From NCBI GenBank assembly GCA_021397845.1, contig CM038050.1, positions 10,172,471 to 10,236,470 of the forward strand: 64,000 nucleotides of DNA. The letters run 5' to 3'. Source of the DNA: Areca catechu. Taxonomy: Eukaryota; Streptophyta; Magnoliopsida; Arecales; Arecaceae. Below, piece by piece: positions 13,501 through 24,569 of the stretch (within the stretch, counting starts at the first letter, position 1; each line of letters starts with the position of its first letter). Made by a program: the position numbers and the translations under genes. The notes under the pieces were generated by a model. It worked only from the letters and a program-made list of their open reading frames with translations. It was not told the origin of the DNA and ran no database searches.

Positions 13501-16500
13501 CTACTTTTTTTAAAAAAATTTCTAATCTACTATTACTCTCTCCTTCTTCTGCCCTCCTCAACCCTAGTTTCTTTAAAAATCAACCCTGTTTTTGTTCCTA
13601 ACTACACTAAACATTGCTGTTGGTAAATATGTTTTCAGTGATAATAGGACTTCTCACCTTTCTTGTGAGTTGTGACTTATGACCAACTTTTTAGTTCTTT
13701 ATATTTTTTATATATTTAAAAGATTTCAGCAAAAATCTTACAATCCATGATGAAATTCAACCAGACCTCCTCTACAACTAATGATCCAATCCAAATCATA
13801 ACAGCATTGCTAGGGCATGTACACAGAGCAGAAATGAAACTTTTCAGATGACTTATTTGGTGAATGAGCGGCATATGAGGATTCACAGAGCCAACCCCTT
13901 GATTTCTTCTTGATTAACAGTGCCATGACCTGTCCCCTTTCTCTTGATCAGAACTCCAAATATCAGTGAACTAGATGATTTCAAAGCTCCGGGCAGTGAC
14001 CATAGGTAATATGTGTCCACCACAGAGATGGTGGATACATGAAAAAAAAAAGCGTGCATAATAGAAGATTGGTTTTTCTTGAAACAACAAGGTTTTTTTG
14101 TGAAATAATGTGAAAATGTCACCATCTGCAATCGATCCCAAAACCTCTTTCAACAGAAGAGGTGCCAATCAGCTAAGAGCTAATGATGGAATAACAAGCA
14201 AAGTTACTACTTTATTCAACTCCACTGATACATAGAGTTGTTATAGAAACTTGAAATAAAAATTACCTATCGTCATAGCTCTTCAGTTTCTCCCCAGGCA
14301 TAGACGATATGAAGCAAAATTAATGCCTCATCGGATATCAAAAAATCAATCAACAATTTCCATACCTCTCTTCCCCCCTCCCTCCCTCCCTCTCTTATAT
14401 ACTCTCTCTTATATAATAGAGACATGGTGCATCTTTAAAAAGGAAAAACCATCTATCTATCAAAAAAGAGGAATTGGAAGACATAAAGAGGGGCACGATA
14501 AAATCCCACCATTGGCCTTATATTAGTTGGCATATAAGTTATAGTCCTAGATGAATTGACTGATGGATTTCAAGTTCTATCTTTCTACCATCACCTCCCA
14601 AACCCCCCTCCCTCCCTCTCTTTTATATAGAGACAAAGTGCATCATTAAAAAGAAAAATCCATCTATCCATCAAACGAGAGGAGTTGGAAGATATGGAGA
14701 GGTGACATAATAAAATCCCACCACTGGCCTTATAACAGTTGGCATATAAGTTACAGTCCTAGAATTCTAGTTATTGTGACACCAGGCTAAAAGTCGAAGT
14801 GACAAAATCACGATGGAAAAAACAAAAGCATAGGGTCAAAAGGGACAATATTCTTTTTTTACATCAGCATCCTGGTTTTACTTGAGAGAGAGAGAGAGAG
14901 ATGCTTATTAACACCATGGTGCATTATAGTGTAAACACACATTCAAAGTGGAAAATCAACAGCAGAGCCAAGAGGGATGCATTTAAAGAAATACAAGAGC
15001 ACCATTACCATATGCACAAATAAATTAGAACAAGGAAAATAATAAATTAAAGAACATACCTTGGATGAGATTATCTTGCTTAAGAAAAATCTCCCTCAGC
15101 CTACTCTGCCCACAAGGATTGTACTTAAGATTGAACTTGTCAAAGCGATGAAAAGTGCTCTTGTCAGCATGGACATCTAACAGATCGACATTGAGGTCAT
15201 ACCTATTTCATACATGCATAAACCAAAATTTGTGAATAAACAATACATAGCCATGGTTTCAAGTGTGAGCACATGCTGGCTTGTGTCAGGCCAATACTAA
15301 CACCATGCACCAGGTCAAGTGCTAGCACATGCTGGCCCATGCCAGGCCAATACCAACACCATGCACTAGGTCCGTTCTGCTTGGAAACAAATCAAAGGGC
15401 TCTTAAGTCCCTAGTTTTGGCAAGCCATGGCACATGCATTGGCAAGATATGACATTGGGTGTGTCTCAGCAAGAAACAGCACAGATGCTCCATGACAGCC
15501 GCACTTTAACCCTTGTGCATAATGGCATAACTTAAGGTTTTACTTGTTAAAATCAATAAAAGTTCTATACCCGGTCAAGTCCAAACTCTGAAAAACCTCT
15601 TTCAAAGTCATATATGTGCCATCCCTAAAGATTACGACCTGCAACAAGCAAATTTCCGGGCAATTATTTATTAGGTGTAATTGCATAACACAATATGAGA
15701 CATCACAAATTAAGATAAGTTCCTTCGTTGTCAAACATAGACAATAAGTTGCTCTGGTCATAAAATGAAAATGAGTAGCATATGTACCTCATCAGGTTCC
15801 TTCCTCAGCTTCGACTTTATAAATCTCAACAGATGTTTCTGATTCATGCATGCTGAGTGATGAACATGAGTGTCAACCTTCCTGACATTATAAAAATCAC
15901 GATGTGGTGCACTTTTCTGAGCAAGAAACTCTCTATCCGCATTGAGCATTAAGTGTATATTAAATTTCTGTAGATGACCACCAGAAATAATTTTAAAATT
16001 AAAATATAGAAAAAATAGTTATGTGCGATCATCATAAATTCTACTTTATCTAAATTTCAAATTAATTAGAGAAATATCACATTAATTTCAGAAGTAATGT
16101 CGCACTAACTCTGACAACAAGAAGGAAATTACTTGCTCTAGAAGACATAATCTGTGGTGGCATACAGTTCTGATATTTCCGGCTGCAATTACTCGGAGAA
16201 TATAATGCAAATCCGTAAAAAATGTTGTAGCATCAGCCACGGGGAAAAGTCTTTTTGTTACTGAGACAAAAATCAAGCAAAGAGTGACTATCAAATGAAC
16301 CAGAAGAAGACATGTTTAACAAACAAAAATAATAGAAGCATGTGGCTTTAGAAATCCTACAGTCCTTTTTCGCATATACATGAACAACCCCATCTACCAT
16401 CTGAAAGAAATGCTGCAAAAGAGACCATTGTTTAGAGAAACAGGGAAGAAACACAGACAAAATTTCAGTAATAGCACACAGTTAGAAATGACACAGAGAG

Positions 16501-19500
16501 CGAACTCACTTCTGTTTTGTCTTCAGGTGTATAGGCAAATGGATTGGGATTAGGTTTTGGTGTACTGGGGTCAGTTATAACTTCCTTCTCCCAAGGAGCA
16601 ACCTCTTCTCGGAAAACATAACTTTCTCGCAACTCAAGACATTTCTGAAGAATTTTGTAGACCTCAGCTTCATCGCATTCGGTGTCTCTAAGATCAAACC
16701 AAAAGAACAATTACAAATAATATGTTGAAGCAATTTGAGTATGTGGACTACTTACATGCTGGGTTTTTTTTTTATAATTTTTGGTTAGTTACCCTTATGA
16801 GAATATAATGAAAAATATTTTCTTTAGTGACATGAAAAAAGCACAATGATTGAAAAGTACAGTTGGCAAAGACAATTATAAATTGCTTTTAAAAAGGAAA
16901 AAAAAATTATCAGTTAAAAGCATCACTGACAAGCTCTTCAACTACATGTTAATAATTTTTTCATAAATTCAGGCAGCAATTTATACGTGTATGAATAAAG
17001 AAAGAAAACATTATATGCCCTTAGCATAGAATTAATTCTACCCTTTGGATTATAGGCAAGGTCTTTGCAATGATGCAAGAATCATGGTATGTGCACACGC
17101 ATTAAATTATGTGTGTGCATGTGACTGCATGTGTGTGTTGAAAGCACCTCACTCAATCTTCTCATAATGATGCATGTGCAGGTTTGTAAACAACAAGGCA
17201 AAGCAGAAGTAGTGTAAAAGATATCTACAGGTTTTCAAAAGTGGAAAATATGTTCTCTGTATATTAGTAAAACAATTCTTCTTTCTAAAAAATGCAATGT
17301 CATACCACCGGGTGTAATTTTCAGTCTGACAAACGTTTCTTGTTCAGGCTCTTTTCTAAGAATATCTGCTGCCACTGGATCAGGTTGGGCACCATGCATA
17401 TTGCCAGATGCACTATGAGATCGAATCATGCTAGCTGCAGGTAATGGCTTTGAATCCCCATTGTCAGTGATTTGATTAGGCATAGCTTGATCTATGCTTT
17501 TATGCTCTGGTCCCTGTTCATGATAAGTTGGAAATATAATCAGATTGAGGAGCATTTAAGGCTTAAAGAACAAATAGAACAGCAAAGATAAAAGATGTCA
17601 TCAATAAATATCTCCAGCAAAAAGAAAAACCAAACACTAAAAAAAGATTGGAAAAATCTTACAAAACAAATGTAAATCAATTGTCCATGGACGATAATGT
17701 ACTGAGGGATACAGATAGGAGTGCATTTATTACATAAATTCAAAAGCAGAAATGGAGAATCAACAGTCCTAGAATACAGCAGGCTCACCACATATTGTTG
17801 TCATCTATAGAGCATAAGTCTAAGTTAAAAAGGCTGTTCCAATTTTGCAGTTGCATTACCATTATTTTTATTGAAATGGATCGGGAAAAAAAAAAAAAAA
17901 GAGTTACACGAGCTAGAATATGACAGCATTACACCATGAGAGGCAAGACAAGTTGATTTTACATAATACACAAGAAAAAGAACATGAAAAATAAATGTCA
18001 CTTTGCCATGCAAAAAATAAGAACTTACAATGTCTCCATTTGTGTGCAAGTAGGTATTGCCAAGTTTAGAATCACTATGCAGATTATCTTCTTCATCCGA
18101 CCCCTCCACACTCTCAAAGGCACTGGCACTAGCAACAGGAGACCTGGGAGAAGTTGGTCTGATTTGCCCAGCTCTTTTATTTGAACTCACATGAATGGAG
18201 TGCTTACCACCTGATACATCCAGACTTATTGTTAATCTACTTCTTTGTGCAGTCAATTTATAAAGCTTAAGAAAACATGCATCATGCCAAACATACATAA
18301 TTTTTCTTCTCCCAACATAAAGCCTGACAACAACAGCATTGCTATTCACTTGTGCATAATCTTACTAGTATGGACAGATGGGACTATACCATCTATCACT
18401 TAACCAATAGGCATGAATGCACAATGCCGTTAGGGCGCATATGTGCCATTTTCACATGATTATCTAAGGCAAGAGGTCACAAGTCTGGAGGATGCAAGAA
18501 TATAACAATCTCTATGAGCAATATCTACATAACAAGTTGTATAACACCTTGTTTGACACAAAACCCTCATTTTCATTTACATGCATCTTCATATAATTGG
18601 TTGATTTGATATGTACTGAAAGACCATTGAAAAAAAAAAAAAAAAGATAAAAGGGTCCTAAGTTATCATCTCAAAAGCCTTTTACAACTCACATCGCTAA
18701 CCTATCTTCAATTACTGAAAATATAAACCAGGTTAGCTCCCAAAGCTGAGGTCCTACTGAATAAACACTTTCATCAAGTTTAGCAAGCCACTCCATACAA
18801 ACAGATCAAATGGTGTATATTTACTTGCAGGTTCAACATTTTCAATCTTGCATCTCAATAAATGCATCAAAGAGGTCTTCAACTGGAGATCTTCTATTGA
18901 CACCAAGTGCATAAAGCATCAAACTCACAAGGAGATAGTACCACCTTTAAATCTACCCATCATTTTGCATTGACCATGTGGTGCCATCTTTATGGACATA
19001 GTTTTGGGCTTGCAACTAAAATGTGAGACTGTTTAGGGTTACAAATTTAGGAGCAGTTGACTACCTAGAAGCATGCTTCTTGTCCATTTAAGGTCCAAAG
19101 TACACATAAGCGATTATACCTGTGGAGGGTGTCACATGCCAACAGAGAAAATAGTCAGAACGCATGAAAAGGTTTCCTGTTGATTTGCCCAAAAAATTAT
19201 AGTAAGATATCACTCTGCTCATCAGAGATATACCATGGCTGGCCAGGAAAGGGATCTTGACATTAGGCAAGCAAAAACAGTCTAGATGGGGTAGGGCTTG
19301 GAATCACGTTGTACGTTCGAAAGGGAAAAAATTCAATAGTCAAAAGGACTTGAACAGAAGTAATGCAGAGACATTTGAATATGCTTTCAATTTCAAAGGG
19401 CCCGGACCTGGATAAGAACTGCTTGCAGCGTGGGATTCAAAAAACAATTTGATAACATATACAATAGGGCGTGTTGTTTACTAAGTCATAGAACCCCTCT

Positions 19501-20554
19501 AGAAAATAGAAAAATGATTGGTGTAACAGCAGATTGGATCAACAAACTATGAATTTCTCCCATCAACAGGTAGCAGAGGCAAAGGACAAACAAGTTCCTC
19601 ACTGATGTGAACAGATAACTTAGGGTACATTCGCTTTAACACTCGTTTGTTAATCAAGATTAGAATTTGCTTCACAACTTTCTCGCTGGATGTGAAAATA
19701 AAACTGAAGATAGTTTTGCTTCCACACTTTTTTATCAGCATCGGGATTTTCTTAGCCGACTGCAATTAAATAAGGGAGCATCTCCCATGGGCAAAATATA
19801 GAATTTTTAGGAAGAGGGGCGGCAAACATAAGAAGGACACAAGGATTCTGGATTATGTATGGGAAAAACCTTCAAACAAATCGTGCTTAATAATTATCTA
19901 ACATCGCATATTCCTGACTTCTTTCCTCTTCTTCTTCTTTTTTAACACGTATATCATCCATCAGAGACTTTCTTGGTACTATTTTCATCTGTGAACTACT
20001 TAAAAGAGATCCAGTACATTAACCGCACCGTTTTCTAATATCAAAGAAAAATCCCCTCACTCCGGAGAGAAGTCAGACAAAAACTCTGGTGATCCGTGAT
20101 TACCTTCCGGGACAGTGTGGAGTCGAGGCAGGCCGGGGGGTATTGGCAGGCTCCGGTGGTCCTCTTCAGCGGTCGCCGCCGCCGACAACGGCCCGTTCGT
20201 CGCCGGTCGCATCTGCTGTTCCTCCTCATCCTCCTCCTCCCCGTCGACCTCGACCGCCAGTATGACGTCCGGCAGCGACGCCGACCCGCCGCCGCGGCGA
20301 TAGTACCCCGCCCCCTTCCGGCGGGAGTGCTGCTGGTGGCCCCGCCGCAAGGACGACCTCCGGCAGGCTTCGCCATCCCTCTCAACTCCACCGTCCTCCT
20401 CGCCGCCTCCGGCGGCGGCCCGTTCGCGCTCCACCGCCCGCGCGAACTCTAGCAACTGGCTTAGGGTTTTCCGGTGCATGTAGTAGGCCGAGACGGCCAC
20501 GAAGGAGGCGCCCACCAGCGCCGCCATGGCAAGGTGAAGCGCGTAAGTGTCCAT
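1416..20554 (-). CDS. AMPD: AMP deaminase, 5' part of gene (exons 1-12, 635 codons)
   Basis: Converts AMP to IMP plus ammonia in purine nucleotide balance; the Arabidopsis member is FAC1. Twelve exons were placed by matching conserved plant AMPD protein segments and GT/AG splice sites, and every phase closes: 20104-20554, 18029-18210, 17306-17513, 16510-16685, 16361-16412, 16133-16260, 15788-15967, 15571-15638, 15060-15202, 12159-12220, 11251-11364, 1416-1556. The N-terminus has one hydrophobic segment (about residues 4-24), expected of plant AMPD membrane anchors, then a poorly conserved linker. The zinc-binding motif DTHVHHSA lies at about residues 431-438. The rest of the barrel, including the later catalytic His and Asp residues, is left of the window. 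I saw no in-frame stop in any exon, so the gene looks functional. Intron 11 carries a gypsy insertion. Confidence 0.95.
2428..3040 (-). repeat. 3' LTR remnant of intron-11 gypsy element
   Basis: Direct-repeat partner of 7488-8060, for example gaggcgggacct, ttggccttcgaaaaatccaa and cacaatact. The match stops near 3040, where pol sequence takes over, so about 900 bp of this LTR is lost. The copies are visibly more diverged than the LTR pairs of the other two elements. Confidence 0.75.
3036..4940 (-). pseudogene. Gypsy pol remnant: RT, RNase H, aRNH, integrase start
   Basis: Read leftward with many stops and frameshifts. RT lies at about 4300-4940, with EKVDKLLDAGFIKEITYP near 4900 and the active-site box YVDDMVV near 4520. 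Gypsy RNase H is at about 3760-4250 (ETRYSKLEKMVYALL and FFQAHTIIFLTDQP). A second, archaeal-type RNase H follows at about 3400-3740 (WEVYMDKS...GAGLVLLSPEG, then TNNEVEYEV). The protein ends in LHEGKLYERSFSLSLLKCL, the segment before the integrase zinc finger, and then runs straight into LTR sequence, so the integrase core is gone. This cannot encode a working polyprotein. Confidence 0.82.
5561..5806 (-). pseudogene. Gypsy retropepsin fragment
   Basis: An open stretch of 81 residues contains RRILIDNGSSTDILYYDAF, the aspartic protease active-site segment in the D-N-G form often seen in Tat-type gypsy elements. The active-site Asp and Gly are kept. It lies between the gag zinc-knuckle-like region and RT, as expected, but the neighbouring frames are broken. 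Confidence 0.75.
5897..7260 (-). pseudogene. Gypsy gag remnant
   Basis: Capsid-like sequence MATLKIHDLDQSIAMFTLMS...KKSLVKTYP lies at about 6358-6480. It is followed near 5930-6010 by a zinc-knuckle-like YHCDLGHGTEKY and IEELIKRGHLDWFI, which closely parallels the same place in the 13-kb element at about 49.4 kb. Frames are broken throughout; the N-terminal limit near 7.26 kb is approximate. Confidence 0.7.
7479..8975 (-). repeat. 5' LTR of intron-11 gypsy element
   Basis: On the plus strand it starts TGTTAGTG and ends CCCCCAACA, an LTR-like TG...CA pair with inverted TGTT/AACA ends. Bases ~7488-8060 match 2436-3040. It contains a degenerate ~107-bp tandem subrepeat at about 8601-8813 (shared words such as aatggtc and ttgcccg). 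Confidence 0.75.
8981..9110. repeat. 72-bp tandem unit, target of gypsy insertion
   Basis: The word aatcctactt begins at 8981 and again at 9053, with matching text between (caaggttttaaatcc, cccaaaatccaaggtt, ccctacaaagtac). A further copy sits across the element at about 2340-2427, so the gypsy element landed inside this short array. Confidence 0.7.
9187..9475. repeat. Pyrimidine-rich low-complexity tract
   Basis: Almost pure T/C on the plus strand, so A/G on the AMPD transcript. Long frames open across it are only Phe/Ser/Leu low complexity and are not genes. Confidence 0.8.
9573..11250. other. Remainder of AMPD intron 11, nothing recognised
   Basis: AT-rich intron sequence between the pyrimidine tract and exon 11. 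I see no conserved protein, LTR ends or tandem repeat here. Confidence 0.5.
11251..11364 (-). CDS. AMPD: AMP deaminase exon 11
   Basis: Thirty-eight codons: MAEYRLSIYGRKQSEWDQLA, SWIVNNELYSENVVWLIQ, between acceptor TTATCAG and donor CAG|GTAATT. The MAEYR-SIYGRK block is highly conserved. It lies at the edge of the 9.7-kb intron 11. Confidence 0.95.
12159..12220 (-). CDS. AMPD: AMP deaminase exon 10
   Basis: Encodes RFLAELTKQVFSDLAASKYQ after acceptor TTCACCAG; the donor is CAG|GTGCAT. It is separated from exon 9 by a 2.8-kb intron that holds a local duplication and simple repeats. Confidence 0.94.
14375..14765. repeat. Local tandem duplication in AMPD intron 9 (~225-bp spacing)
   Basis: Two diverged copies, about 14375-14551 and 14605-14764. 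Each runs from ccctccctccctctct through catctatc.atcaaa and gttggcatataagtta to agtcctaga. The copies differ by small gaps in the TA-rich part. Confidence 0.75.
14884..14901. repeat. (GA)n microsatellite
   Basis: Nine GA units in AMPD intron 9. Confidence 0.85.
15060..15202 (-). CDS. AMPD: AMP deaminase exon 9
   Basis: Encodes YDLNVDLLDVHADKSTFHRF, DKFNLKYNPCGQSRLREIFL and KQDNLIQ. It contains the conserved substrate-side segment with HADKSTFHRFDKFN. The donor is CAAG|GTATGT. Confidence 0.95.
15258..15373. repeat. 58-bp tandem duplication in AMPD intron 8
   Basis: Two neighbouring copies share agcacatgctggc, gtcaggccaatac or a near variant, and aacaccatgcac.aggtc. It lies just left of exon 8 on the gene. 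Confidence 0.7.
15571..15638 (-). CDS. AMPD: AMP deaminase exon 8
   Basis: Encodes VVIFRDGTYMTLKEVFQSLD and LT plus two bases of the next Gly. Acceptor TTGCAG, donor GTATAG. Confidence 0.94.
15788..15967 (-). CDS. AMPD: AMP deaminase exon 7, first zinc-binding motif
   Basis: Sixty codons: KFNIHLMLNADREFLAQKS, RDFYNVRKVDTHVHHSACM, then LLRFIKSKLRKEPDE. The H-V-H of DTHVHHSA (about residues 433 and 435) is the first metal-binding pair of the adenosine/AMP deaminase fold. The exon is phase 0 at both ends. Confidence 0.96.
16133..16260 (-). CDS. AMPD: AMP deaminase exon 6
   Basis: Acceptor TCTCAG, donor CAA|GTAATT. Encodes LFPVADATTFFTDLHYILRV, then IAAGNIRTVCHHRLCLLEQ, all typical of plant AMPD. 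Joining to exon 5 gives a TTA codon at the splice. Confidence 0.93.
16361..16412 (-). CDS. AMPD: AMP deaminase exon 5 (52-base micro-exon)
   Basis: Seventeen codons plus one base, HFFQMVDGVVHVYAKKD, between acceptor TTTTGCAG and donor GTAGGA. It matches the conserved QMVDGV-HV-A-KD block of plant AMPD. The short size and non-consensus donor make it easy for gene finders to miss. Confidence 0.88.
16510..16685 (-). CDS. AMPD: AMP deaminase exon 4
   Basis: Encodes DTECDEAEVYKILQKCLELR through APWEKEVITDPSTPKPNPNP to DKTE, followed by donor GTGAGT. A neighbouring AG two bases upstream would put the exon out of frame, so the start at 16685 is chosen by phase. Confidence 0.93.
17306..17513 (-). 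CDS. AMPD: AMP deaminase exon 3
   Basis: Runs from GPEHKS to ITPG. It contains two strongly conserved plant AMPD blocks, AASMIRSHSASGNMHG and QPDPVAADILRKEPEQETFV. The donor could be CCCGGTG|GTATGA (used here) or three bases earlier; both keep phase 1. Confidence 0.93.
18029..18210 (-). CDS. AMPD: AMP deaminase exon 2
   Basis: Acceptor TATCAG at 18211-18216, donor GTAAGT after 18029. Carries the plant-conserved segment SPRSPVASASAFESVEGSDE, a Ser/acidic linker likely exposed to phosphorylation. Sixty codons plus the two bases that complete the Gly split with exon 1. Confidence 0.93.
20104..20554 (-). CDS. AMPD: AMP deaminase exon 1
   Basis: Starts at the ATG at 20554 (MDTYALHLAMAALVGASF...), giving 150 codons plus one base. 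It encodes the hydrophobic N-terminal segment, an Arg/Glu/Gly-rich linker and the conserved IPPGLPRLHT motif just before the donor site (AAG|GTAAT). It is GC-rich, unlike the AT-rich introns. The same frame is open upstream as far as 20758, but this ATG aligns with the plant AMPD start and leaves room for the TATA box. Confidence 0.93.
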
Positions 20555-20670
20555 TGTTCCTTCAACCCAGAGAAGAGAGCAGAGTAGAGGAGAGAAGAGA
20601 GGCGAAGGAAGAGAACTCCGTTTTATTTGAAGGGGGAGAGAAAGGAACGCAAATGGCAAATTTATAGACG
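20555..20670 (-). promoter_or_regulatory. AMP deaminase core promoter and 5' UTR
   Basis: On the minus strand TATAAA reads at 20666-20661, about 107 bases upstream of the ATG. Transcription would start near 20630, giving a short CT-rich leader of about 75-80 bases. The TATA placement is direct; the start site is inferred. Confidence 0.55.
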
Positions 20671-23183
20671 AGCCAAGGAGGACATTCGGATGAATAATTT
20701 TTTCGTGGAGTTTTGGATGGTGCGCGATAAAAGGAGATGCCCTTCTCCATGAATCCAATTGCCCCGGAATCGTCCCCTATTTACCGCTCTGACAATTTCG
20801 GCGTCTCCGGTTCAGTGCAGCTGTCCAGGCCCAGGTGGGATCCTACTTTGCTCCGGTCCAAACCGGATAGATCATCAAACCAGCGGTAGAACCAGGTGGG
20901 AGGGGAGAATCTTACTTTGGAGGCTACGAGGACTGAAATCGAATTAAATATAGATTAAATACTAAATTATATATATCCATATTTATTTATATTTATTTTA
21001 AATAAATATGGATATAAATAAGATATTAAAAATATAGATATATAGATATATACCATATAATTAAATTTTATAATTATGAAATCAAACAATATTATTAAGT
21101 TAAGAATAAATTAAATTAATAAAATATATATATATTTTTTAAAAAATAATAAATATTATATAAAATTAAATAAAATTATAAATAAAATAAAAAATTTAGA
21201 TGCAGACCATATAATTGTCTATTTAACTTCATATTTATTTTTTCATATACTCAGTATGTTTTTATTTAAATAAATTTAGACATGGAATCAAAATTAGACC
21301 GGATGTTATCCATGCTATAGAGGCCGTGATCGAGTTGCGGCGGAATCTGATGCGGCGCGCCTGGTGGAAGCGGTTGGTTGGGCACCCGATATCTCCTGTT
21401 GCGGTTGTTGTTCTTTTTACGCCATTTTGCTTTAAAATGTTGCAAAGGTCGAGGTAGTGAGGTGTCCGTGGTTTTGTTGGAAACCTGGAATATTTGTTTG
21501 TGCTCGGTATAGATGCAGATGCGGAGCTAGCTTAGGATAGCACGGCATCTTGGACTCTCTCCGGTGCTAATGGGACTTTTTTTTTTTTTTTCCGTATTAC
21601 TGCTGCTTGTGGTTGGCCAAGCTATTTTTCAAGATTTATTTGCCATGACAAGACCTATGAATAGCAGGGTACAGTGGAAGGAATATTGTTTTGCTTGGCA
21701 TGATTCGCATATTTCATTAATAAAATGACGGCCTGGTGGATCACTTTATGAGTCTTGCTTTGCAAAATAACTGACCGTGCCGTATCATCTTATCAGTTAA
21801 TATGATCTAATCTTATGCACCTTGAAGCAGCCCCATAGCAAAATTATATTAATCAAAGTCTTATCATGAAATTCTTATCTTAGCCATCCGGTTCATGCTG
21901 CGTGACCCTTAAAAAATTACGAAGATGTACGAATCTCTCACCATTTGATTATAGCTGAACCTATAACATTGGAATGGCCTCCACGATCCTAAGATACGTG
22001 GAAGAACCATCTTACAATATTTTCTGAATGTATAAGTAATGATCCACGATGGTACCCATCCCAAAATTTTATTACAACAAGCTCCAGCTCATACTTATAT
22101 AAACCGCTCTAAGGGGATCTAAGTTCCAAGTCAAGTCCAAGCTAAGTGAAACCTTCTGAACCTTTTAAATTCTTTTTATCTCTCTCATTCTCTTCATCTT
22201 CTGCTTAGAATCCCCAATATTTCTTCTCTAAGATGATCTAACGTAGATATCAAAGAATTCCTATCAGAAAATTTTGGACAAGAAAACTTTTTTATCTTTG
22301 ATATTTCAATATCGACCTCTACGTACAAGCAAAGTTTTGGTCATTATTATTAATCTTCCAACGCGCTTCGAGATCCCCGACAAACTTTCTAGATCCTGAG
22401 CCACTTCATCAAGCTCTTCAGCATACCAATCGGCTCCACAGCCCGGTCAAATCAACCTTCGCAACATCACCTAATCTTTCGTTTGGGATATTTGAATAGC
22501 ATATATTATGAATTTAATCAATTCCATGACCATGCCAACAAAAAAAAAAACGGAGAAATTCTTTTTTCTCCGAGAGCGGTCCATCCCTTGGCCTGGTACA
22601 TCAAGTAGCGATGCTATATCTCTTGGACGAAGAAATGTAATTTTAAATTTAGATGGAATTTCATCTCCCCTTTCTTGAAAGAAAATGCAGAAACGCAATT
22701 TGTTGATATCGGTATGCCACCGGGGGAAAGTCCATGTTAAGATAAGAGGGAAAAAAATTATTAAATAACTAAAAAATTATAAAAGCATATATAAGTATGT
22801 ATGCATAATGTTAAGGTTATATTTGGTATATTGCCGGATATTCCTGAAAGGTAATGTAGATTGCTAGCAAGTAATATAAATTATTATATTTGGTACATGC
22901 ACGTAATGTTACATAATATAAAATTTAATTTTTAAAATATCATTAAATTAAATCTATATTTTATTTATCAAAATATACTTTTTAAATATTTTATATTACC
23001 AAATATATTAAATATAAAATATTTTATATTTTTATATTAAAACATAATTTTTATGATAAATAATTTCAATATAAAAATTTATATATTAAATATAATATAA
23101 TATATTTTATACTGTAAAATATAATTTATATAATTTATATCATGTTAGATTATATTAATATTATATCAATATTATAATAGTAT
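20671..23183. other. AT-rich intergenic DNA upstream of AMPD
   Basis: Bases 20940-21290 and 22740-23183 are very AT-rich. Between them, 21300-21480 is a GC-richer island. The stretch 22080-22460 (TATATAAA at ~22097, then a CT-rich leader and an Asn/Ser-poor open stretch) looks like the R/U5 side of an old LTR, but I found no partner copy. No gene was seen. Confidence 0.4.
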
Positions 23184-24080
23184 TGTTATGATATCCCTAT
23201 TTTATTCCAATTAATTCTTTATTCTTTATTATATTTGTTATATCATATGGCAAAGGGAGTCTTCGGCTTCATGTTACTGTCTTCTCGTTATTGATCATGG
23301 GTCTTCGGCTTCTTACATCCATCTTGGCCCGAAGTCTATGCCTAATATTTATGGCTTTGTGTTCATTCCGGAAGGTGTCAACTTCGGGTCTTCGGCTTCA
23401 TATTATTATCTCAATCCGAGGATCATACCTAACTTTCTGGGAAGCAAGTTTTGTTTACTATCTTCGGCGTCGTGCATCCATCTTAATCCGAAGACTTGAC
23501 CTCCTAGGCAAATATCTTCGGTTTTATTTCCTCAACATAATCCAAAGACTGTAAGTATTTATTTTTGCCATATTCAAAAGAATCCAAAGTACTAACATTC
23601 TCTTTAGGAGCGCTACTAAAGAGAATGTAGAGTTCACTTCGGATTCGCCCTTAAAAGAAAGAGGGCTCTGGAGCATGTGGGTTTCTTGGACAAACGGTTA
23701 ATCTGTTTGGGTTGTTGCAACCACCAACATGGTCCGAGACCTCAGATTGAACAAACTCCGAGTGTAACGGCTTTTCCGATAGTCATTACTTACAGTTATG
23801 AAGTGGTTACATCCGTCAACTCCATAACTGTAAGTAGTTACGTTGGAACCTATAAATACTGGTAAGAGGGGACACTCAGGGGACCTTTTTTTTTTTACTC
23901 TTTTACTTCTTTCTTGCTCTCGAAATTCTCCATTCTGCTGTTGCCTGGGCTTTTTCCTGACTTAGGCATCGGAGTGTCCCCCGCCGGAAAACCTCCGGTC
24001 AGGGACTTCTTGCAGGTACCGGTCGACGACGATCCGATGGAAGAACCACTCCATCAAGCCTATTTGGTCCAGCATCAACA
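23184..24080 (+). repeat. Left LTR (897 bp)
   Basis: Direct repeat of 28571-29471. In the first ~245 bases I counted about 15 differences by eye (roughly 6%). The word tcttcggcttc recurs several times; a TATA-like tataaata lies at about 23851. Confidence 0.93.
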
Positions 24081-24460
24081 GATTAGCGCGCCGGTGGAAG
24101 AACCTCTCTTTGGATTGATCACTATGATGAACATGAAAACTCTGAACGCCGAAGAGTTGACCTAGACTTATTACAAAGCACACGGCTCCAGGAATAATTG
24201 AAATGGCTATGTACCAGCAAAAAGTTGCAGGATACTATAATGCTCGTGTGAAAGAACGGGTCTTTCTCCCTGGAGATCTAATTCTACGAAAGTCCAAAGT
24301 GTCAAAGCCAACAGAACAAGGCAAACTTTCCCCTACATGGGAAGGGCCATATAGGGTCAAAGGGGTCGTTCGACCTGGAACTTATCGACTGGAAACTTTA
24401 GAAGGGATTCTATTACCTCGACCATGGAATGTACAAAACTTCCAAAAATATTATCAATAA
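24081..24460 (+). pseudogene. Integrase C-terminal tail
   Basis: Reads RRVDLDLLQSTRLQE (with two stops), then MAMYQQKVAGYYNARVKERV, FLPGDLILRK, LSPTWEGPYRVKGVVRPGTY and NVQNFQKYYQ. This is the chromodomain-like end of a gypsy integrase that normally follows a ~400-residue integrase. The start of the fragment abuts the LTR, marking the deletion joint. Confidence 0.88.
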
Positions 24461-24569
24461 AGGTTTCATTCAATGTCATTGATATACTTTTTAAAGGTAT
24501 TATGGTAATCTCGGTGATCTACTTTGTGAATTGCCAAGGTAAGCATACCTAGCCTATCTTATTTCTCTT

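Noticed and set aside
17825..18349. 174-residue minus-strand open frame as a separate gene
   Set aside because: It is AMPD exon 2 with intron on both sides; the splice borders and phases fit the gene.
20096..20452. 118-residue plus-strand open frame over AMPD exon 1
   Set aside because: Shadow of the GC-rich exon on the other strand; no conserved domain.
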